Positions 7,360 to 16,288 of a stretch of 64,000 nt of DNA are shown here, piece after piece. This DNA comes from Ardenticatenales bacterium (GTDB lineage: Bacteria; Chloroflexota; Anaerolineae; Promineifilales; Promineifilaceae). Both the position numbers and the translations under genes were made by a program. The stretch lies in contig JACKBL010000002.1 of assembly GCA_020634515.1 (NCBI GenBank), positions 682,001 to 746,000 on the forward strand. Reading direction: 5' to 3'. Within the stretch, counting starts at the first letter, position 1, and the number at the start of each line of letters is the position of its first letter. The notes under the pieces are model-generated. The model saw only the letters and a program-made list of their open reading frames with translations. It did not search any database and was not told where the DNA came from.

Positions 7360-9141
7360 TTATTTGCGGCTGAGGAAGAGGAAGAGGCCACCCACCAGGA
7401 TAAGGAGAACGACAATGCCGGCAGCTAACCGCGCCAGCGACGTCACACCCTCCTCATTTTCCGGCGGCGTGGGCGCTGTCAGGCTGGCCGTGGGCGCGGG
7501 CGTCAGCGTGGGAGCCATCACCGCCGTGGCCGTGGGCGCGGTTGTGGGTGCCGTGGTTGCCGTTGCCGGCATTTCCGCCGATGTGGGCGTCAGCGTGGGT
7601 GTGGCCGATGGCTCCGGGGCAAACGCGGAGCCGCCCACCTCTTGCGGGTGAGGCGTGCGCGCGATGACGACCTCCTGGTTGATTTGCAGCACCGCGTCCT
7701 GATTCAGCCCACTCACCGCGTACAACTCCTCCAGGGTCAGGCCATAGGTGACGGCAATGCCCACCAGCGTGTCCCCCGTCGTCACCACATGCACCACCGT
7801 GCCATCCGCGTCCACCCGCTTTTGCGGTTGGTCGGCGACAAACGTCGTGCCGGAGTACGCCTCCGTCGCCCCCAGCATCAGCGGCTGCCCGATGCTCAGG
7901 AGAGAGGTGGGTTCCAGGTTGTTGTAGGCATACAGAAGTTGCAAATCGACGTCGAAACGACTGGCGATGCCGATCAGGGTGTCCCCTGTCTGCACGGTGT
8001 AGATGATGCGGCCATCCGCTTGCGGCGTGGGGGAAGGATAGGGGGATGGCGTGACGGTAGGGGTGGGGGTGTCGCTGGGCGTGGGGGAGGGGCCGGGCGT
8101 GAAGGTGGGCGGCGGGGGTTGCTGTACGGCGGGGGCTTCTGGCGCGGGCGGGGCAATGGGGGCGATGCTGCCGGACTTGAAAGCGGCGGACAACTGCGCC
8201 GTCAGGTCGAGGTAGGCGCTGCCGTATTCCGCGCTGGGTTCAATCTGGCTGCCTTCGACCCATTCGTTGAAGGAGGTGATGATGAGCATGTCCGGGGCGC
8301 TGGCCGCCGCGCCGCTGAAGCTGGCCTGATAGTAGCTGCCGCCGCCGCGGTCGCGGCGAAAGGCGTTGCTGCCGCGAGCGGTGAGGTGCGTGTCGTCAAA
8401 GCCGGGCATGGCGGTAGCGACCCAGTATTTGTAGCCGCCGTAGATGCCGGCAGCGGCGCGTGTGTTGCCGCCCCAGGTAGCCGCCGTGCCCGCCGGGTTG
8501 GCGGACCAGGCGGTGTTGTAGAGATGGAGGCCGTCGAACACGCTGAGGTATTCGGTATTGCCTCCCTCGGCGATCCAGATGCTGTTGTGGTTGGGGTCCG
8601 CCTGCCCGCGAATATAGGCCCAATCGTCCACGGAGAAAAGCCAGTTGGCCCAGAAGAAGATGACGGGGCGACCATCGACGCGCAGGTAGGCAGGGTGGTT
8701 GGCGTGGGTGGCAAGGAGGGTTTGCAGGGCGCTGATGCGGTCGTTGTGGTTGGCGAAGAGGGGGCCGCCGCTCTCGAAATCAACGGCGGCTTTGAAGCCG
8801 CCGCCGGCGGCGATGTCCAGCAGGGTGCGGAAGTTGCTTTCGGTCTGGTTGGGGCTGGGACCATACCAGCTCTGTACGAAGCCGTCGATGCCGGCATTTC
8901 GCGCTTCGCTGACGTGGCGTTGGATTGTGCCGGCATTACTTGATGAGTAAGGCTCCACCGGATTGTACGGCGTCTTCCCCGCGCCAAACGAGTCCGGGCT
9001 GTACCAGGCATAGTAAAACGCCAGCACCAGCCGCGTCTGCCCCTGTGCCGCGACGGGCTGAGACCCGCGCCCCAGACCCAGCAGGCAGGCGGTGAGCAGC
9101 AAGGTCCAACCAAGACGAGGCAGCCACTGTTTTGCCGGCAT
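7360..9141 (-). CDS. Secreted GH99-like glycosidase with LysM repeats
   Basis: 593 aa. A signal peptide (LLLTACLLGLG) is followed by a glycoside hydrolase family 99-like (endo-mannosidase type) barrel: 'FYYAWYSPDSFG' at the start, 'GIDGFVQSWYGP', and 'SFNEWVEGSQIEP' with the likely acid Glu. A Pro/Thr-rich linker leads to two LysM modules ('YTVQTGDTLIGIASRF', 'HVVTTGDTLVGIAVTY') that bind peptidoglycan-like glycans, another linker and a C-terminal TM helix with an RK tail. It is therefore probably displayed on the cell surface. The ATG at 9141 has AGGAGA 7 bp upstream and is preferred over the one at 9162. It lies just downstream of tyrS, probably by read-through. Confidence 0.8.
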   Translation of the reverse strand: MPAKQWLPRLGWTLLLTACLLGLGRGSQPVAAQGQTRLVLAFYYAWYSPDSFGAGKTPYNPVEPYSSSNAGTIQRHVSEARNAGIDGFVQSWYGPSPNQTESNFRTLLDIAAGGGFKAAVDFESGGPLFANHNDRISALQTLLATHANHPAYLRVDGRPVIFFWANWLFSVDDWAYIRGQADPNHNSIWIAEGGNTEYLSVFDGLHLYNTAWSANPAGTAATWGGNTRAAAGIYGGYKYWVATAMPGFDDTHLTARGSNAFRRDRGGGSYYQASFSGAAASAPDMLIITSFNEWVEGSQIEPSAEYGSAYLDLTAQLSAAFKSGSIAPIAPPAPEAPAVQQPPPPTFTPGPSPTPSDTPTPTVTPSPYPSPTPQADGRIIYTVQTGDTLIGIASRFDVDLQLLYAYNNLEPTSLLSIGQPLMLGATEAYSGTTFVADQPQKRVDADGTVVHVVTTGDTLVGIAVTYGLTLEELYAVSGLNQDAVLQINQEVVIARTPHPQEVGGSAFAPEPSATPTLTPTSAEMPATATTAPTTAPTATAVMAPTLTPAPTASLTAPTPPENEEGVTSLARLAAGIVVLLILVGGLFLFLSRK

Positions 9142-9151
9142 TACCCGTCTC

Positions 9152-10387
9152 CTATTGCCCATCCGTACCGGTCACGCGCAGGAAGTGTCGCTTGCCTACC
9201 TGCACGATTTGCTCCGGCAGCGGGTGCAAATTCAAGTAGGTGTCGGTCACTTTTTCGCCGTCCAGGCGCACGCCCCCTTGTTTGATCAGGCGGCGGATTT
9301 GTCCTTTGCTGGGGATAATGCCGGCATCAAAAATCACATCCACCAGACTCGTCTCCCCCGCAATCGCGTAAGAAGGCATCTCGTCCGGTAGCTCCTTGCG
9401 CTGGAACACCTGCACAAAATGCGCTTCCGCCGCCTGCGCCGCCTCCGCCCCATGGAAGAAAGAAACAATCGCCCGCGCCAACTCCATCTTCACGTCCCGC
9501 GGATGGCGCGTGCCGCTCTCCCAGGCCGCAACCACCTCCGCCACCTGTGGCGGCTCATACCGCGTCACCAATTTGAAGAACATCGGCATCACGTGGTCCG
9601 GCAGGCTCATCACCTTCCCATACATATCCTCCGGCGCGGACTTGATCGGAATGTGATTGCCCGTACTCTTGGACATCTTTAACTCGCCGTCCGTTCCCGG
9701 CAAAATGTCCAGAATGACGGCAACCTGTGGCGGCTGCTCATGCGCCGTCTGCAGCTTGCGCCCCGCCGTGACAATGTTAAAAAGCTGATCCGTCCCCCCC
9801 ACTTGCACGTCCGTCTCCAAAGCAACCGCGTCATACCCCTGCATCAGCGCGTAAAAGAACTCATGCAAGTAAATGGGTTCCCCATTCTCCAGGCGCAGCT
9901 TAAAATTCTCCCGCGTCAAGAACTGCTGCACCGTAAAATTGCTCGCTAGATTAATCACATCGCTGAAGGAAAGCTCCGACAACCAGGTATGATTGTATTT
10001 GATCGTCGTTTTTGCCCTGTCCAACACCACAAACGCCTGCTCCGCATAAGTAGCAGCGTTTGCCAGCGTCGTTTCCAATTGCAATTGGGGCCGCAGTTTG
10101 TCCTTGTCGCTGGGGTCGCCAATCGTGCTGGTGAAGGAACCAATGAGAAACGTAACATCATGCCCCAGGTCCTGAAACTGGCGCAGCTTAAACAGCGGAA
10201 CGGTGTGTCCCAGGTGCAGATCGGACGTGGTCGGATCGAAGCCGCAGTAGACGCGCAGGGGGCGGTTGGCCGCCGCCGCCGCGTGCAAACGCTGTCGTAA
10301 TTCCTGCTCCATGCTTCGCCTGGTTTCCTCGTCGCCGTACTCCGTGCCTTGCATAATGATGGCGACTTGCTCCTCAATTGGACGCAT
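9152..10387 (-). CDS. tyrS: Tyrosyl-tRNA synthetase
   Basis: 411 aa class I synthetase charging tRNA-Tyr. 'HLGHT' is the HIGH signature and 'KMSKS' the KMSKS loop. An S4 RNA-binding domain is at the C-terminus ('IRRLIKQGGVRLDG'). Sequence style and length fit the TyrZ-like branch. The ATG at 10387 follows GAGGTGAAGC, and the longer upstream frame lacks similarity. A promoter-like pair lies upstream (10433-10462). No T-box leader is seen. Confidence 0.96.
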   Translation of the reverse strand: MRPIEEQVAIIMQGTEYGDEETRRSMEQELRQRLHAAAAANRPLRVYCGFDPTTSDLHLGHTVPLFKLRQFQDLGHDVTFLIGSFTSTIGDPSDKDKLRPQLQLETTLANAATYAEQAFVVLDRAKTTIKYNHTWLSELSFSDVINLASNFTVQQFLTRENFKLRLENGEPIYLHEFFYALMQGYDAVALETDVQVGGTDQLFNIVTAGRKLQTAHEQPPQVAVILDILPGTDGELKMSKSTGNHIPIKSAPEDMYGKVMSLPDHVMPMFFKLVTRYEPPQVAEVVAAWESGTRHPRDVKMELARAIVSFFHGAEAAQAAEAHFVQVFQRKELPDEMPSYAIAGETSLVDVIFDAGIIPSKGQIRRLIKQGGVRLDGEKVTDTYLNLHPLPEQIVQVGKRHFLRVTGTDGQ

Positions 10388-10432
10388 ATGCTTCACCTCA
10401 ACCTTGTGTATTTCTGAACAAACGCGGCGGGT

Positions 10433-10462
10433 ATTATACATGATGCTTTCAGGATGGCACAA
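10433..10462 (-). promoter_or_regulatory. Sigma70-type promoter for tyrS
   Basis: On the minus strand, TTGTGC (10462-10457) and TATAAT (10438-10433) are separated by 18 bp, with TG just before the -10 box. It lies about 46 bp before the tyrS start. Confidence 0.5.
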
Positions 10463-10486
10463 CGGGGGCGGGGTACATTTTCCGCC

Positions 10487-10680
10487 AGCAATTCCAATTT
10501 TGGAATCCCTTGGTAGGGGCGGGATGACCGGGAAATACCTTCGTCTAGCGTAAGATGTTGTCTCCCGGTCATCTCGCCCGAATTTACGGCCTGTGCGGGC
10601 GAGATGGCGCGGAGACGAGGCCTCTTGTTTCCTACAGGTCTATTCCGCGCCATCCCGCCCCTACCATAATTGGAATTGCT
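10487..10680. repeat. Nested inverted-repeat element
   Basis: The ends are inverted copies of AGCAATTCCAATT (10487-10499 and 10668-10680). Inside are GGTAGGGGCGGGATG matched by CATCCCGCCCCTACC, and a second nested pair GATGACCGGGA/TCCCGGTCATC. The 194-bp unit could fold into a cruciform. It has no coding frame of note and looks like a MITE or large REP-type unit. Confidence 0.55.
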
Positions 10681-10771
10681 GATTTTCCGCATTCCCTGTT
10701 GTGCAAAACGGAAGTTGTGGTATTATTTTTCCTCGTTGCGAACTGGCTGCCTGCCTGTACCCGGCCAATGA

Positions 10772-10869
10772 GTTCACTGAAAAAACCGGGTTTTTTGATT
10801 GTCCGGCGGAAATTACCAGAGTGGTTCATGTGTAAAAACCCGGTTTTTGGCCTTTTTTCAGTAGAGTCA
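10772..10869. repeat. Hairpin element family B, copy 2
   Basis: A near-identical copy of 4718-4814 (about six differences by eye, all in the left third), in the same orientation. It lies in the spacer between tyrS and the foldase gene. A recent shared origin of the two copies is implied. Confidence 0.7.
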
Positions 10870-11221
10870 CCATTGAGCATAGATGCCCATACACATTGCG
10901 CACACGCTCCGTGGCAGCCGTGAAAGCGGGAAAGAGCAAGCGCATGTGGCGGGCAGGGCAGTCCATCTTCCCACGTTGATTCCCAATTAAGTGTCCAGAC
11001 AAAACCGGCCTCGCGCGCGCCGTGAGGCGTGATGTGTGGGGCGCGCGCGTTGACAGGATGCCGTCTTGTCCACCGCATGACCAATCGCTGACGAACCACG
11101 CCGCTGCGCAGCACCACCAATGAATAATTATAGCGCAATTGACCGGCGGCACTTCCACCAACTGTCAACTGCAAACTGACCACTACCCACTATCAACTGA
11201 CCACTATCTACAGAGGCGTTC
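10870..11221. other. Spacer without recognisable gene
   Basis: The region contains GC-rich alternating stretches (GCGCGCGC near 11040) and short frames without family-like sequence. I see no RNA gene or clear promoter. Confidence 0.4.
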
Positions 11222-12616
11222 ATGACCAAGAAACGTAATTCACCTGAAAACAATCGCCTGGATCCCCGCGAGTTGCGCGACAGACGCCGCCGCCAGCGGG
11301 ACGCTGAAGAGCGCCGTCAGGTGCTCCTGGCCGTGGGCGGCATATTGGCCCTCATCGTCGTCGTCGTGCTGATCGGCGTCGTGAATGAGTTCATCGTCAA
11401 GCCGGGGCAGCCGGTGGCTACTGTGAATGGAGAGGAGATCTCCACCCGCGAATGGCAAAAGCGCGTGCGCTACCAGCGCGCGCAGTTTATTTCCACCATT
11501 GAAGAGTTTTATGACACGACCAACGGCAATGTGGGGTTGGTACAACAGTTGTTGGGGCAGCAGATGCAGTTGCTGTTGGACCCGGAGCAGCTTGGCCTGT
11601 TGGTGCTAAACAGCATGGTGGACGAGCGCCTGATTCGAGAAGCGGCCCAGGCACGGGGGATTCAGGTAACGGCGGACGAAGTGCAAAAGGCGATTGAGGA
11701 GCAATACAATTATTATGGTGGTGCGCTGCCCACGCCTCTGCCCGCGGCCACGGAAACGGTCATCCCCACGCCCTCCCTGACGCCGATTCCCACGGCGGTG
11801 ATCACGGAGGTGGTCCCTACGCTGACGCCGTTCCCCACCTTCACGCCCGGCCCCACGCAAACGCCCGCGCCCACGGCTACGCCCGTGTCACAGGAGTCGT
11901 TTGACCAGGAATATGGCGCGGCCATACGGCGTCTGAAGCGTTTGGGGGGCAGCGAGGCGATTTTCCGCGAGGTTGTGGAGGCGCAGCTTTATCGTGACAA
12001 GCTGACGGAAGCGCTGGCGGAAGATGCCAACCTGCCCACGGAGGAGTTGCAGGCGAGTATTTATGTGATTACTGCCGGCACAAAATCAGAAGCGGACCAG
12101 GTACTCAGCGACATTCAGGCTGATAACTACCTGGACGTGTGGAACCAGATTCGCAGCACCCCACCCAATCCTGACAGCGCCTCCACCGCGCAGGCGCGCG
12201 AGTTGCTCTGGTCCAATAGCGACCGCATCACCACCTCGCTTGGCAATAACGTCGCCATCGCCGCCCTGGCCCTGGACGTGGGTGTGCCCAGCAACGTGAT
12301 CACGCAAACCGTGACCACGGGCGAAGGCGATACAGCCACAACAACGGACTCCTTCCATATTATTATGGTCAGCGGCCGGGAAATGCGCCCCCTCACGGAA
12401 AGCGCGCTGAACACGGCCCGGCAGCAGAATCTGTCCACCTGGTTAGACAGCCAGCGCGTTACCACGGAAACGCTCGAACGTTGGCGTGCGCGCGTACCCA
12501 AGCAGCCCGCGCTGGATCCGAAGTATCTGGCGCAACCAACCCCAATCCCGCAAACGCCGCTGCCGCCGACGCTGGAAGTCGCCACGCCCGCTCCCGCCGC
12601 CACCGAAGCTCCCTGA
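11222..12616 (+). CDS. Membrane-anchored SurA/PpiC-like foldase
   Basis: 464 aa. A charged cytosolic N-terminus (about 35 residues, Arg-rich) is followed by one TM helix ('GGILALIVVVVLIGVV', about residues 38-58), then a SurA_N-type domain starting 'VATVNGEEISTREW'. A long Pro/Thr-rich insert (about 165-225) splits the helical domain. The following region ('LQASIYVITAGTKSEADQVL') resembles a divergent parvulin rotamase with weak conservation. Such proteins help fold secreted proteins outside the membrane. ATG 11222 is near the end of the N-terminal charge run; the ribosome site (AGAGGCG) is weak. Confidence 0.75.
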   Translation: MTKKRNSPENNRLDPRELRDRRRRQRDAEERRQVLLAVGGILALIVVVVLIGVVNEFIVKPGQPVATVNGEEISTREWQKRVRYQRAQFISTIEEFYDTTNGNVGLVQQLLGQQMQLLLDPEQLGLLVLNSMVDERLIREAAQARGIQVTADEVQKAIEEQYNYYGGALPTPLPAATETVIPTPSLTPIPTAVITEVVPTLTPFPTFTPGPTQTPAPTATPVSQESFDQEYGAAIRRLKRLGGSEAIFREVVEAQLYRDKLTEALAEDANLPTEELQASIYVITAGTKSEADQVLSDIQADNYLDVWNQIRSTPPNPDSASTAQARELLWSNSDRITTSLGNNVAIAALALDVGVPSNVITQTVTTGEGDTATTTDSFHIIMVSGREMRPLTESALNTARQQNLSTWLDSQRVTTETLERWRARVPKQPALDPKYLAQPTPIPQTPLPPTLEVATPAPAATEAP

Positions 12617-12630
12617 TCCCCTTCTTAGAG

Positions 12631-12663
12631 AGACTGGAGCAGTTTCCAAAACTGCTCCAGTCT
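12631..12663. terminator. Perfect hairpin between convergent genes
   Basis: AGACTGGAGCAGTTT and AAACTGCTCCAGTCT form a perfect 15-bp stem with a 3-base loop, between the convergent foldase gene and smc. There is no long U-tract on either side, so it may act as a bidirectional terminator or mRNA 3' protector. Confidence 0.6.
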
Positions 12664-12687
12664 GAAAAATCCTGAACGGATGCAGCC

Positions 12688-15600
12688 TTAACGCGCCCCG
12701 TGCAGATACTCTTCCGGGCGCACGGAAATGACGCGGCTGGCGCTGTCCGACCCCATGCTGATGCCGTAAACCGTCTGCGCCGCCTGCACCGTGCCGCGAT
12801 TATGCGTGATGACGATGAACTGCGTCCTGGCGCTCAACTCGCGCAGAGCGGACACAAAGCGGTTCACATTTGCCTCGTCCAGCATTGCGTCCACTTCATC
12901 CAGCACGCAAAATGGGGTGGGCGCGACCTTCAACAGCGCGAAAATCAGGGCCACGGCGGTTAGTGACCGCTCTCCCCCGGACAACAACCCCAACCCCTGT
13001 TCACGACGACTGGGGAGCCGCGCCACAATGTCCACGCCACTGACGGTGAGATCATCGGGATCGGTGAGGACTAGCGAGGCGGAGCCGCCACCAAATAGCT
13101 GCTTAAACATGTGCCCAAAGATGGCGTCCACCTGCCGCACGGTTTCACCAAAGGCGGCGGACGTCAGTTCATCCAATTCGGCCACGATCTGGCGCAACTG
13201 TTGCTCCGTTTTCGTCAGGTCGTCCACCTGCTGCGTGAGAAAGTCATACCGCTGCTGCGTTTCCTCGTATTCGGCGGGAGCATCGGGATTGATGGCCCCG
13301 ATGCGGCGGAGTTGCCCACGATACTTTTGGATTTCTTCTTCCAGGTCGGGCGGTAGTTCCTCGACCACGGGCAGGTACTCGACGATCTCTGACAGCGGCA
13401 GTGGCGATTGACTCACCTCATCCTCGTCATAAGGTAGCACCACCAGTCCCAGGTCGCTCTTAATGCGATCTTTCAACCCCTCAACGTGATTCTCGTGCTG
13501 GCTGAGGGCTATTTGCGTTTGCGTGTGGCGCGTTTCCTGCTCGTGCGCGAGTTTCTGCAAACTTGCGTATTCCCGCTCCAATTGGCGCAGTGCTTCCTGC
13601 CCGCCGCGCAGCTTCTGCTGCACCGGCGTGAGCAGCCCGTTCAACCGGGCCAGGTCCGCCTGCTGCGTGTCCAGTTCTGTCGCCACCTCTCGCAGATCAA
13701 GCTGCGCCAGTTCCTGCTGCCAGCTATCGCGGCGGCTCTCCTGGCGGCGCAGCAAATCCTGCGCCTGCTGCAAGGCCGCCCGGCGACTGTCTACCACCGC
13801 CTGTCTCCCGGCCATAATCGTGCGTAGGGCTTCCATCTTCTGCTGCCAGTTTTGCTGTTCCTGTTTCAGTTCAGCGATGGGCAGAGCCGTCAGATGCGCT
13901 TGCGCCGCGTCCGCTTCTTGCGCCAGCCGTGTTACCTCCGCTTCCTGGTTTATCACGGCTTGCTGCATTTCGTCTATGCGCGTGTGCAGCCGTTCCTGGT
14001 CACGGGCGGCGTTTTCCCGCTGCCGCTGCAAAAAGCGAAGCTGCTGCCGCGCCCGCTCCAGACTGCTTTGCATCTTGGTGAGGCGTTGGTTGAGCGCCTG
14101 CCGTTCCCGTTCAAACTGCCGTTCCGTCCTTTCCAGAGCGTCTGCGACTGCTTGCTGTTCCTGCGTGGCCTGATCCTGTTTGTCGGCCTGCACTGCCAGC
14201 CGTGCCGTTTCCGCGCGCTGCGCGTCCAGGTCGGCCACCGCCGCGCGCCACGCCGCTTCCTGCGCCAACACGGAACGGCGCGGGTCTTTGGGGGCCTGCT
14301 CCACCAACCCACCGGCATGGACGACCAGGCCATCTAGCGACGCGGCAAGGCAGCCGGGGGGCAGCTCGCGCCCCACCGCGTAGGCGGTAGCGGCATCTTG
14401 CACCAGCAGCAGCCGCCCCAGCAGCAGTTGACTGACGCCGGCCAGGTGAGGGGGGCAGGCAACGAGTTCACCGGCCCAACCCAGCACGCCCACCTGTTGC
14501 GGACGCGGTGGTGAGGGCGAGGCCAGCACATCCGGCTGCGCCACGACGGAGAGCGGTTGGTCCTGTTTTTCCAGCAGCGCCCACAGGCTGGCCGCGTCCG
14601 CAACAATCAGGGTGGAGAGGCGCGCCTGTAGGGCCGCTTCGAGGGCGATCTGGTAGGGCGCGGGAATGGTGAGAACGCCGGCCAGCCGCCCGATGAGGGT
14701 GGCTTTGTTGTTGATGCGTACCTCTTTTTGGCGCATTTGCGCCAGTAACTCGGTGCGCGCCTCCAGGCGGGCCAGTTCCTTTTGCTGGGCGTTGATTGTC
14801 TGCGCCAACTGCTGATTGGCGCGCCGCATCTCTTTCAGCGTTTGTGTGAGTCCGCGGCGTTCGCGTTGTTTTTCTTGCGAGGATTGCTGTAATTCCGCCG
14901 CCTGCGACTGCACCTGCGCTACCTGCGCCTCGCGGCGCTGGATGTCCGCCGCCGCCGCTTCCAGTTGCGCGTCGTCTATCGTTTCGCTTGGTTTTTCCCG
15001 GCTGCGTTCCCGCAACTGGGTTAGCTGCCCCTTGAGTTGGGCCAGCGTGTCCTGTCCGGCGCGGTGGGCGGCGTTAGCCTGATCGTTTGCCTTTTGCCAG
15101 CGCCGAATCTCTGTTTGCCGCGCCTGAAAGGAGCTGTTGAACTGGCTCATTTGCGTCTGCTGGGCGGCAAGCTGCGCCTGCGCCGTTTCCAGTTCAGCGA
15201 GGGCAACGGCCAGTTCCGCCTCGGCGTGGGTCAGGCGCTCTTGGGTAATGGGGATTTCGGCGGCGATGTCGTTTAGTTGGCGTTGGATGGCGCTATGCCG
15301 TTCCTGCAAAATGGCCGACTGCCGTCGCGTTTTTTCCAATCGGTCGCGGGTGGCGTCTCGCTGGCCCTGGATGTCTTGCTCTTGCCGTTGCCACCCGGCG
15401 ATCTGTTGCTTTTCGTTGTCCAGCCGATCCTGGTGCTGTTGCAACTTATGGCGGCCATCGCGCCAGGTGGATTCGGCGTCGCGCGCTTCCTGGCGGCGAC
15501 GGCGCATTTCCAGGCGGGCATGCTGCCAGCGGTAGCCGTATTGTTGTCGCAGCAGGTGGTGCAGGTCGGCGGCGACCTGTTCGTAGTTTTGGGCGCGGTT

Positions 15601-16227
15601 GGCTTGCCGCTTGAGGGAGCCGAGGCGGGGGCGGATTTCGGAGAGGATGTCGTAGACACGTTCCAGGTTGTGTTGTGTTTCCTGGAGGCGACGGAGGGTT
15701 TCGGCGCGGCGACTTTTGTAGTGGTTGATGCCGGCAGCTTCTTCAAACAAAGCGCGTCGTTCTTCCGCCCGCAGGGAGAGGGCGCGGTCGATCAACCCCT
15801 GGCCGATGATCGTGTAGTTGCGCTCCGCCAGGCCACTGGTCGCCAACAGGTCGGCCACGTCGCGCAGCCGCACTTTTTGCCCGTTGATCAGGTAGTCGTT
15901 TTCGCCGGAACGGTAGGCGCGGCGGCCAATTTCTACTTCGGTGTAGTCGATGGGCAGCCAGGCGTCGTCGTTGTCGAGGGTGAGGATGGCCTGGGCCATG
16001 CCGGCACGAGCGCGACTCTGGCTGCCGGCAAAAATCATATCCGTCGTCTTCTTCCCCCGCAGCGCGCTGTAGCTTTGTTCCCCCAGCACCCAACGCAGCG
16101 CGTCGGCCACGTTGCTCTTGCCGCTGCCATTGGGGCCGACGATGGCCGTGATCCCCTCGTCAAAAACAAACTCCTGCTTGCTGGCGAATGTCTTGTAACC
16201 TTGAAGTTGTAATCGTTTCAGTCGCAT
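12688..16227 (-). CDS. smc: Chromosome segregation protein SMC
   Basis: 1179 aa, full length. It is the condensin ATPase that compacts and separates chromosomes with ScpA and ScpB. The N-terminal Walker A is GPNGSGKSN. Long coiled coils (about 165-500 and 665-1000) flank a hinge (about 510-660). The C-terminal signature is LLSGGE, with Walker B 'FCVLDEVDAMLDEAN'. The start ATG 16227 gives the conserved 'MRLKRLQLQGYKTFA'; a longer frame to 16419 would overlap the upstream gene. It lies 61 bp downstream of the rlmI-like gene, probably in one transcript. Confidence 0.97.
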   Translation of the reverse strand: MRLKRLQLQGYKTFASKQEFVFDEGITAIVGPNGSGKSNVADALRWVLGEQSYSALRGKKTTDMIFAGSQSRARAGMAQAILTLDNDDAWLPIDYTEVEIGRRAYRSGENDYLINGQKVRLRDVADLLATSGLAERNYTIIGQGLIDRALSLRAEERRALFEEAAGINHYKSRRAETLRRLQETQHNLERVYDILSEIRPRLGSLKRQANRAQNYEQVAADLHHLLRQQYGYRWQHARLEMRRRRQEARDAESTWRDGRHKLQQHQDRLDNEKQQIAGWQRQEQDIQGQRDATRDRLEKTRRQSAILQERHSAIQRQLNDIAAEIPITQERLTHAEAELAVALAELETAQAQLAAQQTQMSQFNSSFQARQTEIRRWQKANDQANAAHRAGQDTLAQLKGQLTQLRERSREKPSETIDDAQLEAAAADIQRREAQVAQVQSQAAELQQSSQEKQRERRGLTQTLKEMRRANQQLAQTINAQQKELARLEARTELLAQMRQKEVRINNKATLIGRLAGVLTIPAPYQIALEAALQARLSTLIVADAASLWALLEKQDQPLSVVAQPDVLASPSPPRPQQVGVLGWAGELVACPPHLAGVSQLLLGRLLLVQDAATAYAVGRELPPGCLAASLDGLVVHAGGLVEQAPKDPRRSVLAQEAAWRAAVADLDAQRAETARLAVQADKQDQATQEQQAVADALERTERQFERERQALNQRLTKMQSSLERARQQLRFLQRQRENAARDQERLHTRIDEMQQAVINQEAEVTRLAQEADAAQAHLTALPIAELKQEQQNWQQKMEALRTIMAGRQAVVDSRRAALQQAQDLLRRQESRRDSWQQELAQLDLREVATELDTQQADLARLNGLLTPVQQKLRGGQEALRQLEREYASLQKLAHEQETRHTQTQIALSQHENHVEGLKDRIKSDLGLVVLPYDEDEVSQSPLPLSEIVEYLPVVEELPPDLEEEIQKYRGQLRRIGAINPDAPAEYEETQQRYDFLTQQVDDLTKTEQQLRQIVAELDELTSAAFGETVRQVDAIFGHMFKQLFGGGSASLVLTDPDDLTVSGVDIVARLPSRREQGLGLLSGGERSLTAVALIFALLKVAPTPFCVLDEVDAMLDEANVNRFVSALRELSARTQFIVITHNRGTVQAAQTVYGISMGSDSASRVISVRPEEYLHGAR

Positions 16228-16288
16228 TGAGGAAAGAGTCACAGATTGCGCAGATTGCGCGGATTGATTTTCTGGAAAAGTATAGTCA

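Noticed and set aside
7642..8943. 433-aa plus frame opposite the GH99/LysM gene
   Set aside because: Arg/Gly-rich antisense shadow in GC-rich DNA; the minus frame has motifs, a signal peptide and a TM anchor.
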